In this document: positions 26,842 to 37,443 of the stretch, piece by piece
How the letters are laid out: the number at the start of each line of letters is the position of its first letter
How positions within the stretch are numbered: the stretch's first letter is position 1
Notes under the pieces: generated by a model
What the model saw: the letters and a program-made list of their open reading frames with translations, nothing else
What the model was told of the DNA's origin: nothing
Databases searched by the model: none
Assembly (NCBI RefSeq): GCF_038561955.2
Contig: NZ_CP138333.2
Span: 868,001-932,000, forward strand
Reading direction: 5' to 3'
Source of the DNA: Salinicoccus sp. Bachu38
GTDB taxonomy: Bacteria > Bacillota > Bacilli > Staphylococcales > Salinicoccaceae
Length of the DNA: 64,000 nt
Position numbers and translations under genes: made by a program

Positions 26842-28137
26842 ATGAAGGAAACAGTGCGTCGTCCGTTGGAACTTTATCTCACGCTGCCGATTTTCGCTTT
26901 TGCCCTCTATGATTTTGCCAATACCATATTCAGTGCCAATATCGTTACGCTGTTCTTTCCGCAGTATGTCACTGAAACGGTGGGGACGAACCCGCGTCTG
27001 GAACAGATCGCCTCCACGGTCATCGCCTATGCGAATGCCGTGGCAGCCATCCTGCTGATTGCCTTCGCCCCGCTGTATGGTGTGACGATGGACCGGACGG
27101 GCAGACGCAAGAGGTATGTCATCCTGTTTACACTGCTGTGCATCACCGCTGCTGTCGGAATGGGGATTTTTGGCGGCATGGATACGGGCGAATGGTTCGG
27201 ATTGCCCAACGGTTTTGTGCTTACCATCCTGTTTTTTGTCATCGCAAAATTTGCATTCAATTCAGGCAATGTATTCTATGATGCGATGCTGTCGGGCTTG
27301 GGCAACAAAAAGGAGATTCCGCTGATTTCCGGCTATGGGGTGGCACTCGGCTATCTGGGCACTCTATTTGGTATATTCTCAGTCCTCCTGATCATCGGGG
27401 ACGGGGCGGTGCACCACACATTCTGGCTGTCCGGGGTACTGTTCCTGATCTTTGCACTGCCGCTGTTCTTCATCAACAGGGATCCGCCTGCAGAGCAGAA
27501 ACCGAAACAACCCTTTCTGAAAGGATACAGGGACGTCTACGGGACCTTCATCCAGGCGAGGGAATATCCATCCATATTCTATTTCATGATCGCCTACTTT
27601 TTCGTCAATGATGCACTGGCAACAGCCATTGCCATGATGCAGCCCTATGCGACAACGGTAGTCGGCTTCGAACCGGGTACTTTCCTCATTGTATTCATGG
27701 TGGCCACACTGTTCAGTATCATCGGGGCGATCGTCTTCAGTTTCATCAATAGGGCGTTCGGGTCGAAACGGACTTTTCTGATCATCGCCATGCTGCTGGC
27801 GGTCGCAGTCGCAATCGCCGCCATCCCGCTGCCGATGTGGACCTTCTGGATTGCCGCTTCCCTCTTCGGCATTGCGATGGGATCGACATGGGTGGTGAGC
27901 CGGACGATGATCATCGAACTTTCTCCCGCAGGAAAAGAGGGGCAGTTCTTCGGACTGTTCGCCTTCAGTGCAAAAATGAGTGCAGTCGTGGGTCCTTTCA
28001 TCTACGGTTCGATCACATTGATGCTGGCGGATTATGGCGTGGTGGCCTCGCGCATGGCGATCACCAGCCTCATCGTCATGATCGTGATCGGGCTCCTGTT
28101 CCACCTCAAGGTCAAAGAGGATGAATCAGCGGTTTAA
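26842..28137 (+). CDS. MFS transporter, UMF1/Atg22-like family
   Basis: A 431-residue protein with about twelve membrane helices. The N-terminal ALYDFANTIFSANIVTLFFPQYV is the hallmark of the UMF1 (Atg22-like) branch of the major facilitator superfamily, and DRTGRRKRYVI is the loop 2-3 MFS motif. The substrate is unknown; relatives are proposed amino acid or other small-molecule exporters. The ATG at 26,842 follows GGGAGGATCACC; an earlier in-frame ATG at 26,794 lies inside the ptsI terminator. It appears monocistronic. Confidence 0.85.
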   Translation: MKETVRRPLELYLTLPIFAFALYDFANTIFSANIVTLFFPQYVTETVGTNPRLEQIASTVIAYANAVAAILLIAFAPLYGVTMDRTGRRKRYVILFTLLCITAAVGMGIFGGMDTGEWFGLPNGFVLTILFFVIAKFAFNSGNVFYDAMLSGLGNKKEIPLISGYGVALGYLGTLFGIFSVLLIIGDGAVHHTFWLSGVLFLIFALPLFFINRDPPAEQKPKQPFLKGYRDVYGTFIQAREYPSIFYFMIAYFFVNDALATAIAMMQPYATTVVGFEPGTFLIVFMVATLFSIIGAIVFSFINRAFGSKRTFLIIAMLLAVAVAIAAIPLPMWTFWIAASLFGIAMGSTWVVSRTMIIELSPAGKEGQFFGLFAFSAKMSAVVGPFIYGSITLMLADYGVVASRMAITSLIVMIVIGLLFHLKVKEDESAV

Positions 28138-28182
28138 ATTATTGTAATTCAGGGCATGATACGATAGAATAATAAATTGAGA

Positions 28183-28200
28183 ATGATAATTATTTCACAA
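28183..28200 (-). promoter_or_regulatory. Possible Rex-type operator upstream of cydA
   Basis: On the minus strand TTGTGAA-ATAA-TTATCAT matches the Rex motif (TTGTGAA-N4-TTCACAA) perfectly in the left arm and at 4 of 7 positions in the right arm. Rex senses NADH/NAD+ and controls cydAB in Gram-positives. An overlapping GATAATTATT could also be read as a Fur/PerR-like half. Confidence 0.4.
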
Positions 28201-28205
28201 AATTG

Positions 28206-28221
28206 TCATGAAATATCATGA
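28206..28221. repeat. Palindrome TCATGA-AATA-TCATGA upstream of cydA
   Basis: Two 6-base inverted arms are separated by 4 bases, 66 bases before the cydA start and right after the Rex-like site. It is of operator size, but I do not recognise the regulator. Confidence 0.5.
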
Positions 28222-28286
28222 TTCTGAATATCATATGCGAGATGACCGTTTTATGATTCAGGATACATTAACTAAGAGGTGATCGA

Positions 28287-29642
28287 ATGGATGATGTAAT
28301 CATTGGTCGTGTACTGACTGCATCCACTCTCGGATTCCATATAATTTTTGCGACGATCGGTGTCGGTATCCCGATTGTTTTCATGGTACTGGAATTTCTG
28401 GGAATACGGAAGAAGGATGACATGTACCTGACCATGGCAAGAAGGGTAGCGAAGGGATATACGGTGACGGTTGCCGTCGGTGTTGTGACCGGGACCATCA
28501 TCGGTCTCCAGTTGTCATTAATATGGCCGGAGTTCATGAGGCTCGGCGGCCAGATCATCGCACTGCCGCTGTTCATGGAAACTTTCGCATTTTTCTTTGA
28601 GGCGATATTCCTCGGCATATTCCTGTATACATGGGACCGCTTCAAGAACCCATGGCACCACTGGCTGCTCAACATACCAATCGTCATCGGATCGACCTTA
28701 TCCGCCGTGTTCATCACGACGGTGAACTCGTTCATGAACACACCGGCAGGATTCGACCTGGTGGATGGTGCACTGGTCAATGTGGACCCTCTTGCAGCAA
28801 TGTTCAATCCATCCAGCTGGGTCAGGATCTTCCACGTCGTGGCGACGGCCTATATGACGGCAGTATTCATCATTGCTTCCATCGGGGCGTTCAAGCTGCT
28901 CCGCTCCAAATTCGAGGAGGACAGGGAATACCACAAGAAGGGTCTTAAAGTAATGATGGCACTCGGTCTTCTCATGGCTTTCCTGACAGTACTCGCCGGT
29001 GACTTCTCTGCAAAATTCCTGCATGAGAACCAGCCGGAAAAACTGGCGGCATTGGAATGGCATTTTGAAACGGAAGAGAATGCGGATCTGATCCTGTTCG
29101 GTGTTCTGGACGAAGAGACGCAGGAAGTGAGCTATGAAATCAGGATACCGAGTGCCCTGAGCTTCCTGGCGGCCTATTCCTTTGATGAAGAGGTGACCGG
29201 ACTGAATGACATACCGGAAGATGAACAGCCGCCATTGATCATCCACTACTTCTTCGACATGATGGTGTTCTTCGGCATGTATGCCCTCACGGTGGCCATC
29301 ATCTACTTCATTGCGAAGTTTTCGAAGTTCGATGAATACCACCCGGCACTCCTGTACGCCTATGTACTGACCGGGCCATTGTCCATGGCAGCGATAGAAT
29401 CCGGCTGGTTCCTGGCGGAAATGGGCCGTCAGCCATGGATCCTCCGCGGATACATGAGAGTATCGGAGGCTGTGACGAACGCAGACGGACTCGGAATCAC
29501 ACTCATCGCATTCGTCATGCTCTATGCCGTGCTTGGTGTGACATGCATCTATGTACTGCTCAAGATGTTCCAGGGCAAGAGTGCCGATACGGAACGCCTT
29601 GAAATGTATGGGGAAGACTATAAAGGAGGTCGGTTGCCATGA
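28287..29642 (+). CDS. cydA: Cytochrome bd-type quinol oxidase subunit I
   Basis: A 451-residue membrane subunit carrying the haems and the quinol site. His18 in TLGFHIIFATIGVGIPI is the conserved haem ligand, and LPLFMETFAFFFEAIFLGIF carries the Glu residues of the proton path. The Q-loop is short, as in other Firmicutes. The ATG follows AGAGGTGAT. It forms an operon with cydB with a 4-base overlap. It reduces oxygen to water at the membrane under low oxygen. Confidence 0.95.
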   Translation: MDDVIIGRVLTASTLGFHIIFATIGVGIPIVFMVLEFLGIRKKDDMYLTMARRVAKGYTVTVAVGVVTGTIIGLQLSLIWPEFMRLGGQIIALPLFMETFAFFFEAIFLGIFLYTWDRFKNPWHHWLLNIPIVIGSTLSAVFITTVNSFMNTPAGFDLVDGALVNVDPLAAMFNPSSWVRIFHVVATAYMTAVFIIASIGAFKLLRSKFEEDREYHKKGLKVMMALGLLMAFLTVLAGDFSAKFLHENQPEKLAALEWHFETEENADLILFGVLDEETQEVSYEIRIPSALSFLAAYSFDEEVTGLNDIPEDEQPPLIIHYFFDMMVFFGMYALTVAIIYFIAKFSKFDEYHPALLYAYVLTGPLSMAAIESGWFLAEMGRQPWILRGYMRVSEAVTNADGLGITLIAFVMLYAVLGVTCIYVLLKMFQGKSADTERLEMYGEDYKGGRLP

Positions 29643-30664
29643 ATTATGAAATCATCGGAGTGACCGTACTGTGGACATTCCTCTACGGCTATATCATCGT
29701 GGCATCGATCGACTTCGGTGCGGGCTTCTTCAACTTCTATTCGAAGCTGACCGGAGACGACAATGTCATCAGCCCGATCATCCAACGCTATCTGAATCCG
29801 GTATGGGAAGTGACGAATGTCTTCTTCGTCTTCTTCTTCGTCGGGATCGTCGGATTCTATCCGGATACGGCCTACTATTATGGAACAGCCCTTCTGATTC
29901 CGGCAAGCATCGCGCTGATACTGCTCGCCATACGCGGAAGCTACTATGCCTTCAACTCCTACAACAAGGAACCGAAACTGTCCTGGACTTTCCTATACGG
30001 AGTGACGGGCCTTCTCATACCGGCTTCCCTGTCCATGGCACTCGTCATATCGGAAGGCGGCTACATCACCGAGGAAGGGGGCGGCATACAGCTGCAGCTG
30101 GAAGAACTGCTGTTCAGCACATATGGCTGGTCGGTCGTATTTCTGGCCATCATCACCGTCCTCTATGTATCCAGCGGCTTCCTGACCTTCTATGCGGCGC
30201 GTGCACAGGATACGCAGGCACTCGCCCTTGTGCGCAGATGGTTCCTCATCTGGACGCTGCCGATGCTGTTCATTTCGCAGTTCGTCTTCCTGGGTCTCCG
30301 GGAGCACAACTATGAACACTTCCTGCGTGCCCAGGACTACTGGTATCTGTTCGGACTGAGCCTCCTCTCCATGGGCATCGCGGTGTTCCTAATCTGGCGG
30401 AGGCGCTACTTCGGCTTTGCATTCATCATGATCATGATGCAGTTCGCCTTTGCATTCTATGGATACGGCATCAGCAAACTGCCTTACATTCTATATCCGT
30501 ATGTGGAGGTCAACACGTCGGTTGTGAACGAAAGTATGGCTTTCAGTTTGACAGTCGTCTTCATTTTAGGTTTACTATTATTGGTTCCAAGTCTCGTCCT
30601 TCTCATGAGACTGTTCCTGTTCGACAAGGATTATGTAAGGGGGAAGGGCAACAGCAAGTACTAA
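29639..30664 (+). CDS. cydB: Cytochrome bd-type quinol oxidase subunit II
   Basis: A 341-residue subunit with about eight to nine membrane helices. The N-terminal VLWTFLYGYIIVASIDFGAG and PVWEVTNVFFVFFFVG match CydB, with a conserved Trp-Glu pair in the latter. The start ATG overlaps the cydA stop. No cydX-like short ORF is evident in the 24 bases before ktrA. Confidence 0.93.
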   Translation: MNYEIIGVTVLWTFLYGYIIVASIDFGAGFFNFYSKLTGDDNVISPIIQRYLNPVWEVTNVFFVFFFVGIVGFYPDTAYYYGTALLIPASIALILLAIRGSYYAFNSYNKEPKLSWTFLYGVTGLLIPASLSMALVISEGGYITEEGGGIQLQLEELLFSTYGWSVVFLAIITVLYVSSGFLTFYAARAQDTQALALVRRWFLIWTLPMLFISQFVFLGLREHNYEHFLRAQDYWYLFGLSLLSMGIAVFLIWRRRYFGFAFIMIMMQFAFAFYGYGISKLPYILYPYVEVNTSVVNESMAFSLTVVFILGLLLLVPSLVLLMRLFLFDKDYVRGKGNSKY

Positions 30665-30688
30665 CATTGAGGATGGACAGGTGATAAG

Positions 30689-31348
30689 ATGAATAAAGAT
30701 TATGCAGTCATCGGGCTCGGACGGTTCGGGGGGAGCATCGTCCGTGAACTCAGGGTGCTGGAAATGGATGTTCTGGCGGTGGATGTGGATGAAAACCGCG
30801 TCAATGAATTCATAGATATCGCAACGCAGGCGGTCATCGGGGATACGACCGATGAAACGGTGCTGAAGGACCTCGGCCTCGGCAACTTCGACAATGTCAT
30901 CGTGGCGATCGGCGACAACATCCAGTCGAGCATTCTGACGACACTGCTGCTCAAGGACCTTGGGGTCAAGAAGGTCAGCGTAAAGGCGCAGAACGACTAC
31001 CACGCGCGGGTGCTTGAAAAGATCGGTGCCGATCTCGTCATCCATCCGGAGCGGGATATGGGGCGGAGGATTGCTCATAAGCTTGCATCCAGTTCGGTGC
31101 TCGATTACCTTGAACTGTCCGATGAGCATTCGATCGTCGAAATCATGGCAGAGGAGAAGCTTGCAGACCAGTCGCTGCTCGATCTCGACATACGGGCAGA
31201 ATACGGCGTCAGTGTCATTGCGATCAAGCGCGGGGAGGACATCATCGTCAGTCCCGACCCGACAGTCAACATCCAGAAAGAGGATATCCTCATCATGATT
31301 GGCAACGATGATGACCTGACCCGATTCGAAAAATCATTGACCCGATAA
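30689..31348 (+). CDS. ktrA: KtrA/TrkA-type potassium channel regulatory subunit
   Basis: A 219-residue RCK protein. An N-terminal Rossmann domain has YAVIGLGRFGGSIVREL and acidic VDVDENRVNEF at the end of strand 2, binding NAD(H) or ATP/ADP. The linker leads to a C-terminal TrkA_C domain (about 135-219), a c-di-AMP target in relatives. It gates a KtrB/KtrD pore that is not in this window. The gene begins 24 bases after cydB and ends at a terminator shared with rnjA. Confidence 0.9.
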   Translation: MNKDYAVIGLGRFGGSIVRELRVLEMDVLAVDVDENRVNEFIDIATQAVIGDTTDETVLKDLGLGNFDNVIVAIGDNIQSSILTTLLLKDLGVKKVSVKAQNDYHARVLEKIGADLVIHPERDMGRRIAHKLASSSVLDYLELSDEHSIVEIMAEEKLADQSLLDLDIRAEYGVSVIAIKRGEDIIVSPDPTVNIQKEDILIMIGNDDDLTRFEKSLTR

Positions 31349-31385
31349 AAAAAGTACATCCGGCAGCGCCGGATGTACTTTTTTA
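31346..31385. terminator. Bidirectional terminator between ktrA and rnjA
   Basis: A 13-bp stem AAGTACATCCGGC/GCCGGATGTACTT with A and T tails on both sides. Confidence 0.9.
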
Positions 31386-33062
31386 TTTCTGCTGATCGAC
31401 TCTCATGATCGTCGGTAGGATCATCGGTTTCCTATGGGTCTTGCGGTAGAGATGATTGCTCAGCTCTTCGATGATGAGCTGTTTTACGTGATACCACTCG
31501 ACATTTTCCTTTGTATTCAGAAGGTTGATGACATCGCCCTTGATCTTCTTCTCCGCACTGCGGATGAGGCCGTAGGATTCACGCATGTATACGAAGCCGC
31601 GTGAGATGATGTCCGGTCCGCTGAGCAGGGTCTTCGTCTCGAAGTCGATGGATACGACGACGATCGCCAGGCCTTCTTCCGAAAGATCTTTCCTGTCGCG
31701 GAGGACGATGTTGCCGATGTCCCCGATGCCGATGCCGTCGACGAAGACGGTGCCGGCAGGAACCCGGTGGCTGTGTCTTGCACTGTCACGCTTGAGTGCC
31801 AGGACATCACCGATCTCCATGAGGAAGATGTCGTCCGGATCCATTCCCGTGTTCACTGCGAGTTCCTTATGGAGATGCAGCATGCGGTACTCGCCGTGGA
31901 TCGGCATGAAGTATTTCGGACGCATCAGGCGGAGCATCAGTTTCTGCTCCTCCTGGGATCCGTGTCCGGATGTGTGGATGTTGGACAGCTTGCCGTGGAT
32001 TACATCTGCACCGGCTTTGTACAGTGCATTGATTGTCCGGTTGATGCTGAGCGTATTGCCCGGAATCGGCGAGGAGCTGAAGACGACGGTATCATCCGGG
32101 ATGATGCTGATCTGACGGTGGGTGCCGTTGGCGATCCTTGAGAGTGCAGCCATCGGCTCACCCTGTGATCCGGTACACAGCATCATGACCTTGTGCTTCT
32201 CGATGCTGTTGATCATCTTCGGCTCGATGAATGTTTCAGGCGGCGCTTTGATATAGCCGAGTTCAAGACCGATTTTGATGTTGTTTTCCATACTGCGGCC
32301 GAATATGCAGATTTTGCGGTCGAGCTTTATCGCGGCATCGATTGCCTGCTGGACACGGTAGATGTTGGAAGCGAAGGTGGCGAAAATGATCCGCCCGGTA
32401 CACTTCCTGAATATGTCCTCGACATTCTGGCCGACTTCCTTTTCGCTGATTGTGAAGTTGGGTACTGTCGCATTCGTCGAATCCGACAGGAGGCAGAGAA
32501 CGCCTTCTTCGCCGAGACTCGCCATCTTGGCGATGTTTGCAGGTTCCCCGACTGGTGTGAAGTCGAATTTGAAGTCACCCGTATGGACGATGTTGCCTTC
32601 CGGTGTCCGGACGATTACACCATACGCCTCAGGGATGGAGTGCGTCGTCAGGTAGAATTCGATGGACATGTGCTTGAATTTGAGCACAGTGTCCTCCTTG
32701 ATCGGATTGAGCTCTGCAGTGCGCAGAAGGTGGTGTTCCTCAAGCTTGTTGCGGATGAGTCCGAGTGCAAGCGGTCCGGAATAGATGGGCACATTGATCT
32801 CCTTCAGCAGGAAAGGAATGCCGCCGATGTGGTCTTCGTGGCCATGGGTGATGATCAGTGCACTGATGCGTTCCTTGTTTTCCTTGAGATATGTGTAGTC
32901 GGGAATGACATAGTCGATTCCGAGCTGTTCATCATCCGGAAACTTGATGCCTGCGTCAATCATTATGATTTCGTCTTTATATTCGATACAGTAGGTGTTC
33001 TTGCCGATTTCCCCGAGTCCCCCGAGGGCAAAAACGCCTACTTCTCCTTTTTCAAGTCCCAT
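31383..33062 (-). CDS. rnjA: Ribonuclease J1
   Basis: A 559-residue metallo-beta-lactamase/beta-CASP RNase with 5'-exo and endonuclease activity in mRNA decay and rRNA maturation. [17 protein letters not shown] is the zinc motif; [24 protein letters not shown], and the beta-CASP segments HGEYRMLH and HTSGHG are present. The start shares its A with the rpoY stop (TGATG), so translation is coupled to rpoY. No strong ribosome site of its own is visible. Confidence 0.96.
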   Translation of the reverse strand: MGLEKGEVGVFALGGLGEIGKNTYCIEYKDEIIMIDAGIKFPDDEQLGIDYVIPDYTYLKENKERISALIITHGHEDHIGGIPFLLKEINVPIYSGPLALGLIRNKLEEHHLLRTAELNPIKEDTVLKFKHMSIEFYLTTHSIPEAYGVIVRTPEGNIVHTGDFKFDFTPVGEPANIAKMASLGEEGVLCLLSDSTNATVPNFTISEKEVGQNVEDIFRKCTGRIIFATFASNIYRVQQAIDAAIKLDRKICIFGRSMENNIKIGLELGYIKAPPETFIEPKMINSIEKHKVMMLCTGSQGEPMAALSRIANGTHRQISIIPDDTVVFSSSPIPGNTLSINRTINALYKAGADVIHGKLSNIHTSGHGSQEEQKLMLRLMRPKYFMPIHGEYRMLHLHKELAVNTGMDPDDIFLMEIGDVLALKRDSARHSHRVPAGTVFVDGIGIGDIGNIVLRDRKDLSEEGLAIVVVSIDFETKTLLSGPDIISRGFVYMRESYGLIRSAEKKIKGDVINLLNTKENVEWYHVKQLIIEELSNHLYRKTHRKPMILPTIMRVDQQK

Positions 33063-33277
33063 CAGACGTTTTCAACCTTGAAATCATCGTTATGCTCTTT
33101 TTCGTATTCCAGGTGTGAGGGACTCAGTTCCTGTACGAATTCGATATTGTAGGGTGCGTCGCTTAGAATCTTGCGGACTTCCGTTTCGGATTCCGCTTCG
33201 AAATAGCGTGTGAGGGTGTCCTCACGGATGATGCGGCTATCCAGTGCTTCCTGGAAAAAAACTTTGAATACTGCCAT
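33062..33277 (-). CDS. rpoY: RNA polymerase epsilon subunit RpoY
   Basis: A 71-residue small RNAP subunit of Firmicutes. [23 protein letters not shown] is the typical N-terminus and [17 protein letters not shown] follow. The ATG at 33,277 follows AAAGGAG; a longer reading from 33,310 is not supported. It sits directly upstream of rnjA with overlapping stop and start, the arrangement found in Bacillus and Staphylococcus. Confidence 0.93.
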   Translation of the reverse strand: MAVFKVFFQEALDSRIIREDTLTRYFEAESETEVRKILSDAPYNIEFVQELSPSHLEYEKEHNDDFKVENV

Positions 33278-33557
33278 TTTGTATATTCTCCTTTTGCTAG
33301 TTATCTGCATGACTTACGGTTCGTTAAAGATGTGCGCTGTAAGAAGCGGCACAGGAAAGAGGGTGGGTCAGTCCCTCTTTATAAATTCGTTGTTCAGCAA
33401 CCCTTTCCTACCGAGAATGCGTCCAAGCCTCTGCTTCAGCCTTTTTCTCAACCGTTTGAGCAAGAAGACCACATCCCTTTATCAGCTTAAGTTTATTTTA
33501 CATTATAGACGGGGGACATGCAAAGACTTTATAATGGTGGGGAATGGAGGGATAGAG

Positions 33558-33821
33558 ATGAAGGAGAAGCGTATACTGGAAGGGGTGCTTCTGGAGAGGG
33601 AGCGCCAGGATCGCAATATGGTCATGCTGGAATTCAATATTCGTCCGGACATGGTGGTCATGAACTATGTTTATGACGGTCACGATGCCGGAGGGGACGT
33701 GCACAAGAAGCGCCATGACCATGACCCGGAAATCATGGACCATGAAACATTCGAGGCACTGAAGGAAAAGCTGTACGAAAACAATGTGCCATTTAAAGAG
33801 AGGCGGGATGCTTTCATCTGA
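33558..33821 (+). CDS. Hypothetical protein with a His/Asp-rich segment
   Basis: An 87-residue soluble protein, unrecognised. Residues about 47-67 (HDAGGDVHKKRHDHDPEIMD) are rich in His and Asp, which could bind a metal. The C-terminus ALKEKLYENNVPFKERRDAF is charged and helical. The ATG at 33,558 follows GGAGGGATAGAG. It lies between rpoY and def, divergent from rpoY. Confidence 0.7.
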   Translation: MKEKRILEGVLLERERQDRNMVMLEFNIRPDMVVMNYVYDGHDAGGDVHKKRHDHDPEIMDHETFEALKEKLYENNVPFKERRDAFI

Positions 33822-33834
33822 ACTTATCCCCGCA

Positions 33835-33867
33835 GAAAAAAAAGAAGCGGCTCGATCGAGCCGCTTC
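33835..33867 (-). terminator. Terminator of def
   Basis: A 10-bp perfect stem GAAGCGGCTC/GAGCCGCTTC with a GATC loop runs into eight T on the minus strand. Confidence 0.9.
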
Positions 33868-33871
33868 ATGT

Positions 33872-34423
33872 CTATTCCACCGGGGCAGCCCCGGTCTTGG
33901 GTTCCATCGGCATCTCCTTGTCGATGCGGTCATAGAACATGATGCCATCGAGATGATCGAGTTCATGCTGCAGCACGACCGCAAGCATACCTTTGGCCTT
34001 CACCTCGACCGGCTCGCCGTGGATGTCGGTCGCCGTGACCCTGATTCTCTGATACCGGTGCACCAGTCCCGGTATCTCCTCATCGACGCTGAGGCAGCCT
34101 TCACCGCTTGGGAGATAGGTTTCGGTCACAGAGTGGCTTTTCACTTTCGGATTGATCAGCATGTAGTCGTGGACGACCTCGCCCTCTTCACCTTCGATGT
34201 AGACGGCGAGCATGCGTTTGTCGAGCCCGACCTGGGGCGCAGCGAGTCCGACACCGGGGCGCAGATCGTATTTCTCAGCCATTTCCGCGTTCTGTGAATT
34301 GACGAGATACTCCCTCATCTCCTTGAGCTGCGAGACCGTCTCCTCATCTATGTCTTCCACTTCCGCGACTTTTGTCCGGAGCATCGGATCCGGGTCGCGT
34401 ACGATATCTTTCATTGTCAACAA
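33872..34423 (-). CDS. def: Peptide deformylase
   Basis: A 183-residue metalloenzyme removing the N-formyl group from nascent proteins. GVGLAAPQVG, EGCLSVDEE and QHELDHLDG are the three motifs with the metal Cys and His residues. I chose the TTG at 34,423, six bases after GGAGGG, giving MLTMKDI, the same N-terminus and length as the S. aureus enzyme. The ATG three codons later is too far from the ribosome site. Confidence 0.94.
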   Translation of the reverse strand: MLTMKDIVRDPDPMLRTKVAEVEDIDEETVSQLKEMREYLVNSQNAEMAEKYDLRPGVGLAAPQVGLDKRMLAVYIEGEEGEVVHDYMLINPKVKSHSVTETYLPSGEGCLSVDEEIPGLVHRYQRIRVTATDIHGEPVEVKAKGMLAVVLQHELDHLDGIMFYDRIDKEMPMEPKTGAAPVE

Positions 34424-34535
34424 AATAAACCCTCCTGTTTTATCTATACTATTATTTATTATACTATAATACTCAGGGGAACGTGAGATTCTCAAATATA
34501 TTATACTTAAAAAAATGATTATCGGAGGTAGGGAA

Positions 34536-35162
34536 ATGAAGAAGCTGTTAGGGAGCCTGCTGATTTTTTCAGTAGTGCTTGCGGGGTGCTCCTCGGATGA
34601 GGACGAACTGCTGGATTTCTATAATGCGTTTCAAGAGACTGTTGAGGTGGAAAAGGAGATAGAGAATGTAACAGCAGAATTTGACGAGCTGGAAACTGAA
34701 AAAGCGGAACTCCAGCAATCCCTCGAATCCGCCACAAGGGAAGAGCTGACTGAAATCAGTGGCCAGCTGGTGGAAAATGCAGACGCCAGAATTGCCAAAC
34801 TCGACGAGGAAGTAGCCATCATGGGCGAAAGCAGAAGCCGTATGGAAACGTCAAAACAGTACATCAGCGAAATATCGAATGAATCCAACCGTGAGAAGGC
34901 CCAGTCACTGGTGGATGCGATGGATGAGAGATATCTTGCACATGGAGACATGATCGGCAGCTATAAGACCGTCCTCGAAAGTGAAAAGAGCATTTTCGAA
35001 TACCTCGGGGAAGAGGACATCTCCCAGGACGAGGTAGATGAGCGGCTGAACAATCTGGATGAAGAGTACCAGCAGGTGCAGGAGGACGCACAGACTTTCA
35101 GCGAGCAGACCGAGAATGTGAACCAGATCAAACAGGAGATAGAATCACTCATTGAATCATAA
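34536..35162 (+). CDS. YkyA family lipoprotein
   Basis: A 208-residue predicted lipoprotein. The signal peptide MKKLLGSLLIFSVVLAGC has the lipobox L-A-G-Cys18. The mature part is almost wholly alpha-helical and Glu/Gln/Lys-rich, likely coiled coil, as in the YkyA (putative cell-wall binding lipoprotein) family. In Bacillus and Staphylococcus the family member lies between def and pdhA, as here. The ATG at 34,536 follows GGAGGTAGGG. Function is unknown; outer-membrane-leaflet location is inferred from the lipobox. Confidence 0.85.
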   Translation: MKKLLGSLLIFSVVLAGCSSDEDELLDFYNAFQETVEVEKEIENVTAEFDELETEKAELQQSLESATREELTEISGQLVENADARIAKLDEEVAIMGESRSRMETSKQYISEISNESNREKAQSLVDAMDERYLAHGDMIGSYKTVLESEKSIFEYLGEEDISQDEVDERLNNLDEEYQQVQEDAQTFSEQTENVNQIKQEIESLIES

Positions 35163-35305
35163 GTGATGGAAGCGCTGTATTATATAACAGATAATACTGT
35201 TTTGATACAGAAAACGTTGATTTTAAAGGGTTTTGAAGACCCTGTTACAGTTCGGTTTTATTTACTATTATAACAGCATATGGTAAGATAACTGATGATA
35301 AATGA

Positions 35306-36442
<1,137 letters not shown>

Positions 36443-36445
36443 GCA

Positions 36446-37423
36446 ATGGCAGAGATGACAATGATCCAGGCAATCACTGATGCGATGGCCACGGAATTGA
36501 AAAATGACGAGAATGTCCTCGTCTTCGGTGAAGACGTCGGTGTAAACGGCGGTGTATTCCGTGCGACTGAAGGTCTTCAGAAGGAATTTGGCGAAGAGCG
36601 CGTCTTCGACACGCCCCTTGCTGAGAGTGGACTCGCTTCAATGGGGCTTGGCCTCACACTTGAAGGCTTCCGTCCTGTTGTCGAAATCCAATTCTTCGGC
36701 TTCGTATTCGAAGCGATGGATGGCATCGCCGGTCAGATAGCACGCCATAGGCACCGTTCAGGGGCGAGCAAGGAGACACCGATCGTAATCCGTGCGCCAT
36801 TCGGTGGCGGGGTACACACGCCGGAACTCCACGCAGACTCCCTTGAAGGCCTCATGGCACAGACACCGGGACTTAAAGTGGTCATCCCTTCCACTCCGAC
36901 AGATGCGAAAGGCCTGCTCATCGAAGCGATTCGCTCCAACGATCCGGTCGTATTCCTCGAGCATATGAAACTTTACCGCTCATTCCGTGAAGATGTGCCG
37001 GAAGAGGATTACACTGTGGAAATCGGCAAGGCGAACGTCAAACGTGAAGGGGAAGACATTACCCTGATCGCCTATGGTGCGATGGTGCAGGAAGCAATCA
37101 AGGCAGCAGATGCATTGGCAGAAGAGGATATCTCTGCAGAAGTCATCGACTTGAGGACAGTGTCTCCGATTGATTATGACACGCTCGTTGAGTCCGTGGA
37201 GAAGACGAACCGGGCTGTGGTGATTCAGGAAGCTCAGCGCCAGGCGGGTGTTTCCGCGAATGTTGCCGCTGAACTTTCAGAGCGTGCGATACTGAGCCTT
37301 GAATCACCAATCATGCGTGTGACGGCGCCGGATACTGTCTATCCGTTCACACAGGCAGAAGGCATATGGCTTCCGAACAAGGATGATATCATCGAACGTG
37401 CGAAACAAGTATTGGACTTTTAA
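36446..37423 (+). CDS. pdhB: Pyruvate dehydrogenase E1 beta subunit
   Basis: A 325-residue partner of E1 alpha. [20 protein letters not shown] holds the conserved Glu that activates TPP, and [20 protein letters not shown] and [20 protein letters not shown] are typical. It starts 3 bases after pdhA. Confidence 0.96.
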   Translation: MAEMTMIQAITDAMATELKNDENVLVFGEDVGVNGGVFRATEGLQKEFGEERVFDTPLAESGLASMGLGLTLEGFRPVVEIQFFGFVFEAMDGIAGQIARHRHRSGASKETPIVIRAPFGGGVHTPELHADSLEGLMAQTPGLKVVIPSTPTDAKGLLIEAIRSNDPVVFLEHMKLYRSFREDVPEEDYTVEIGKANVKREGEDITLIAYGAMVQEAIKAADALAEEDISAEVIDLRTVSPIDYDTLVESVEKTNRAVVIQEAQRQAGVSANVAAELSERAILSLESPIMRVTAPDTVYPFTQAEGIWLPNKDDIIERAKQVLDF

Positions 37424-37443
37424 TCAGCAAAGGAGGAAATACT

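Noticed and set aside
32193-33152. 319-codon plus-strand frame across rnjA and rpoY
   Set aside because: It opposes RNase J1, which has full motifs on the minus strand. No ribosome site precedes it.
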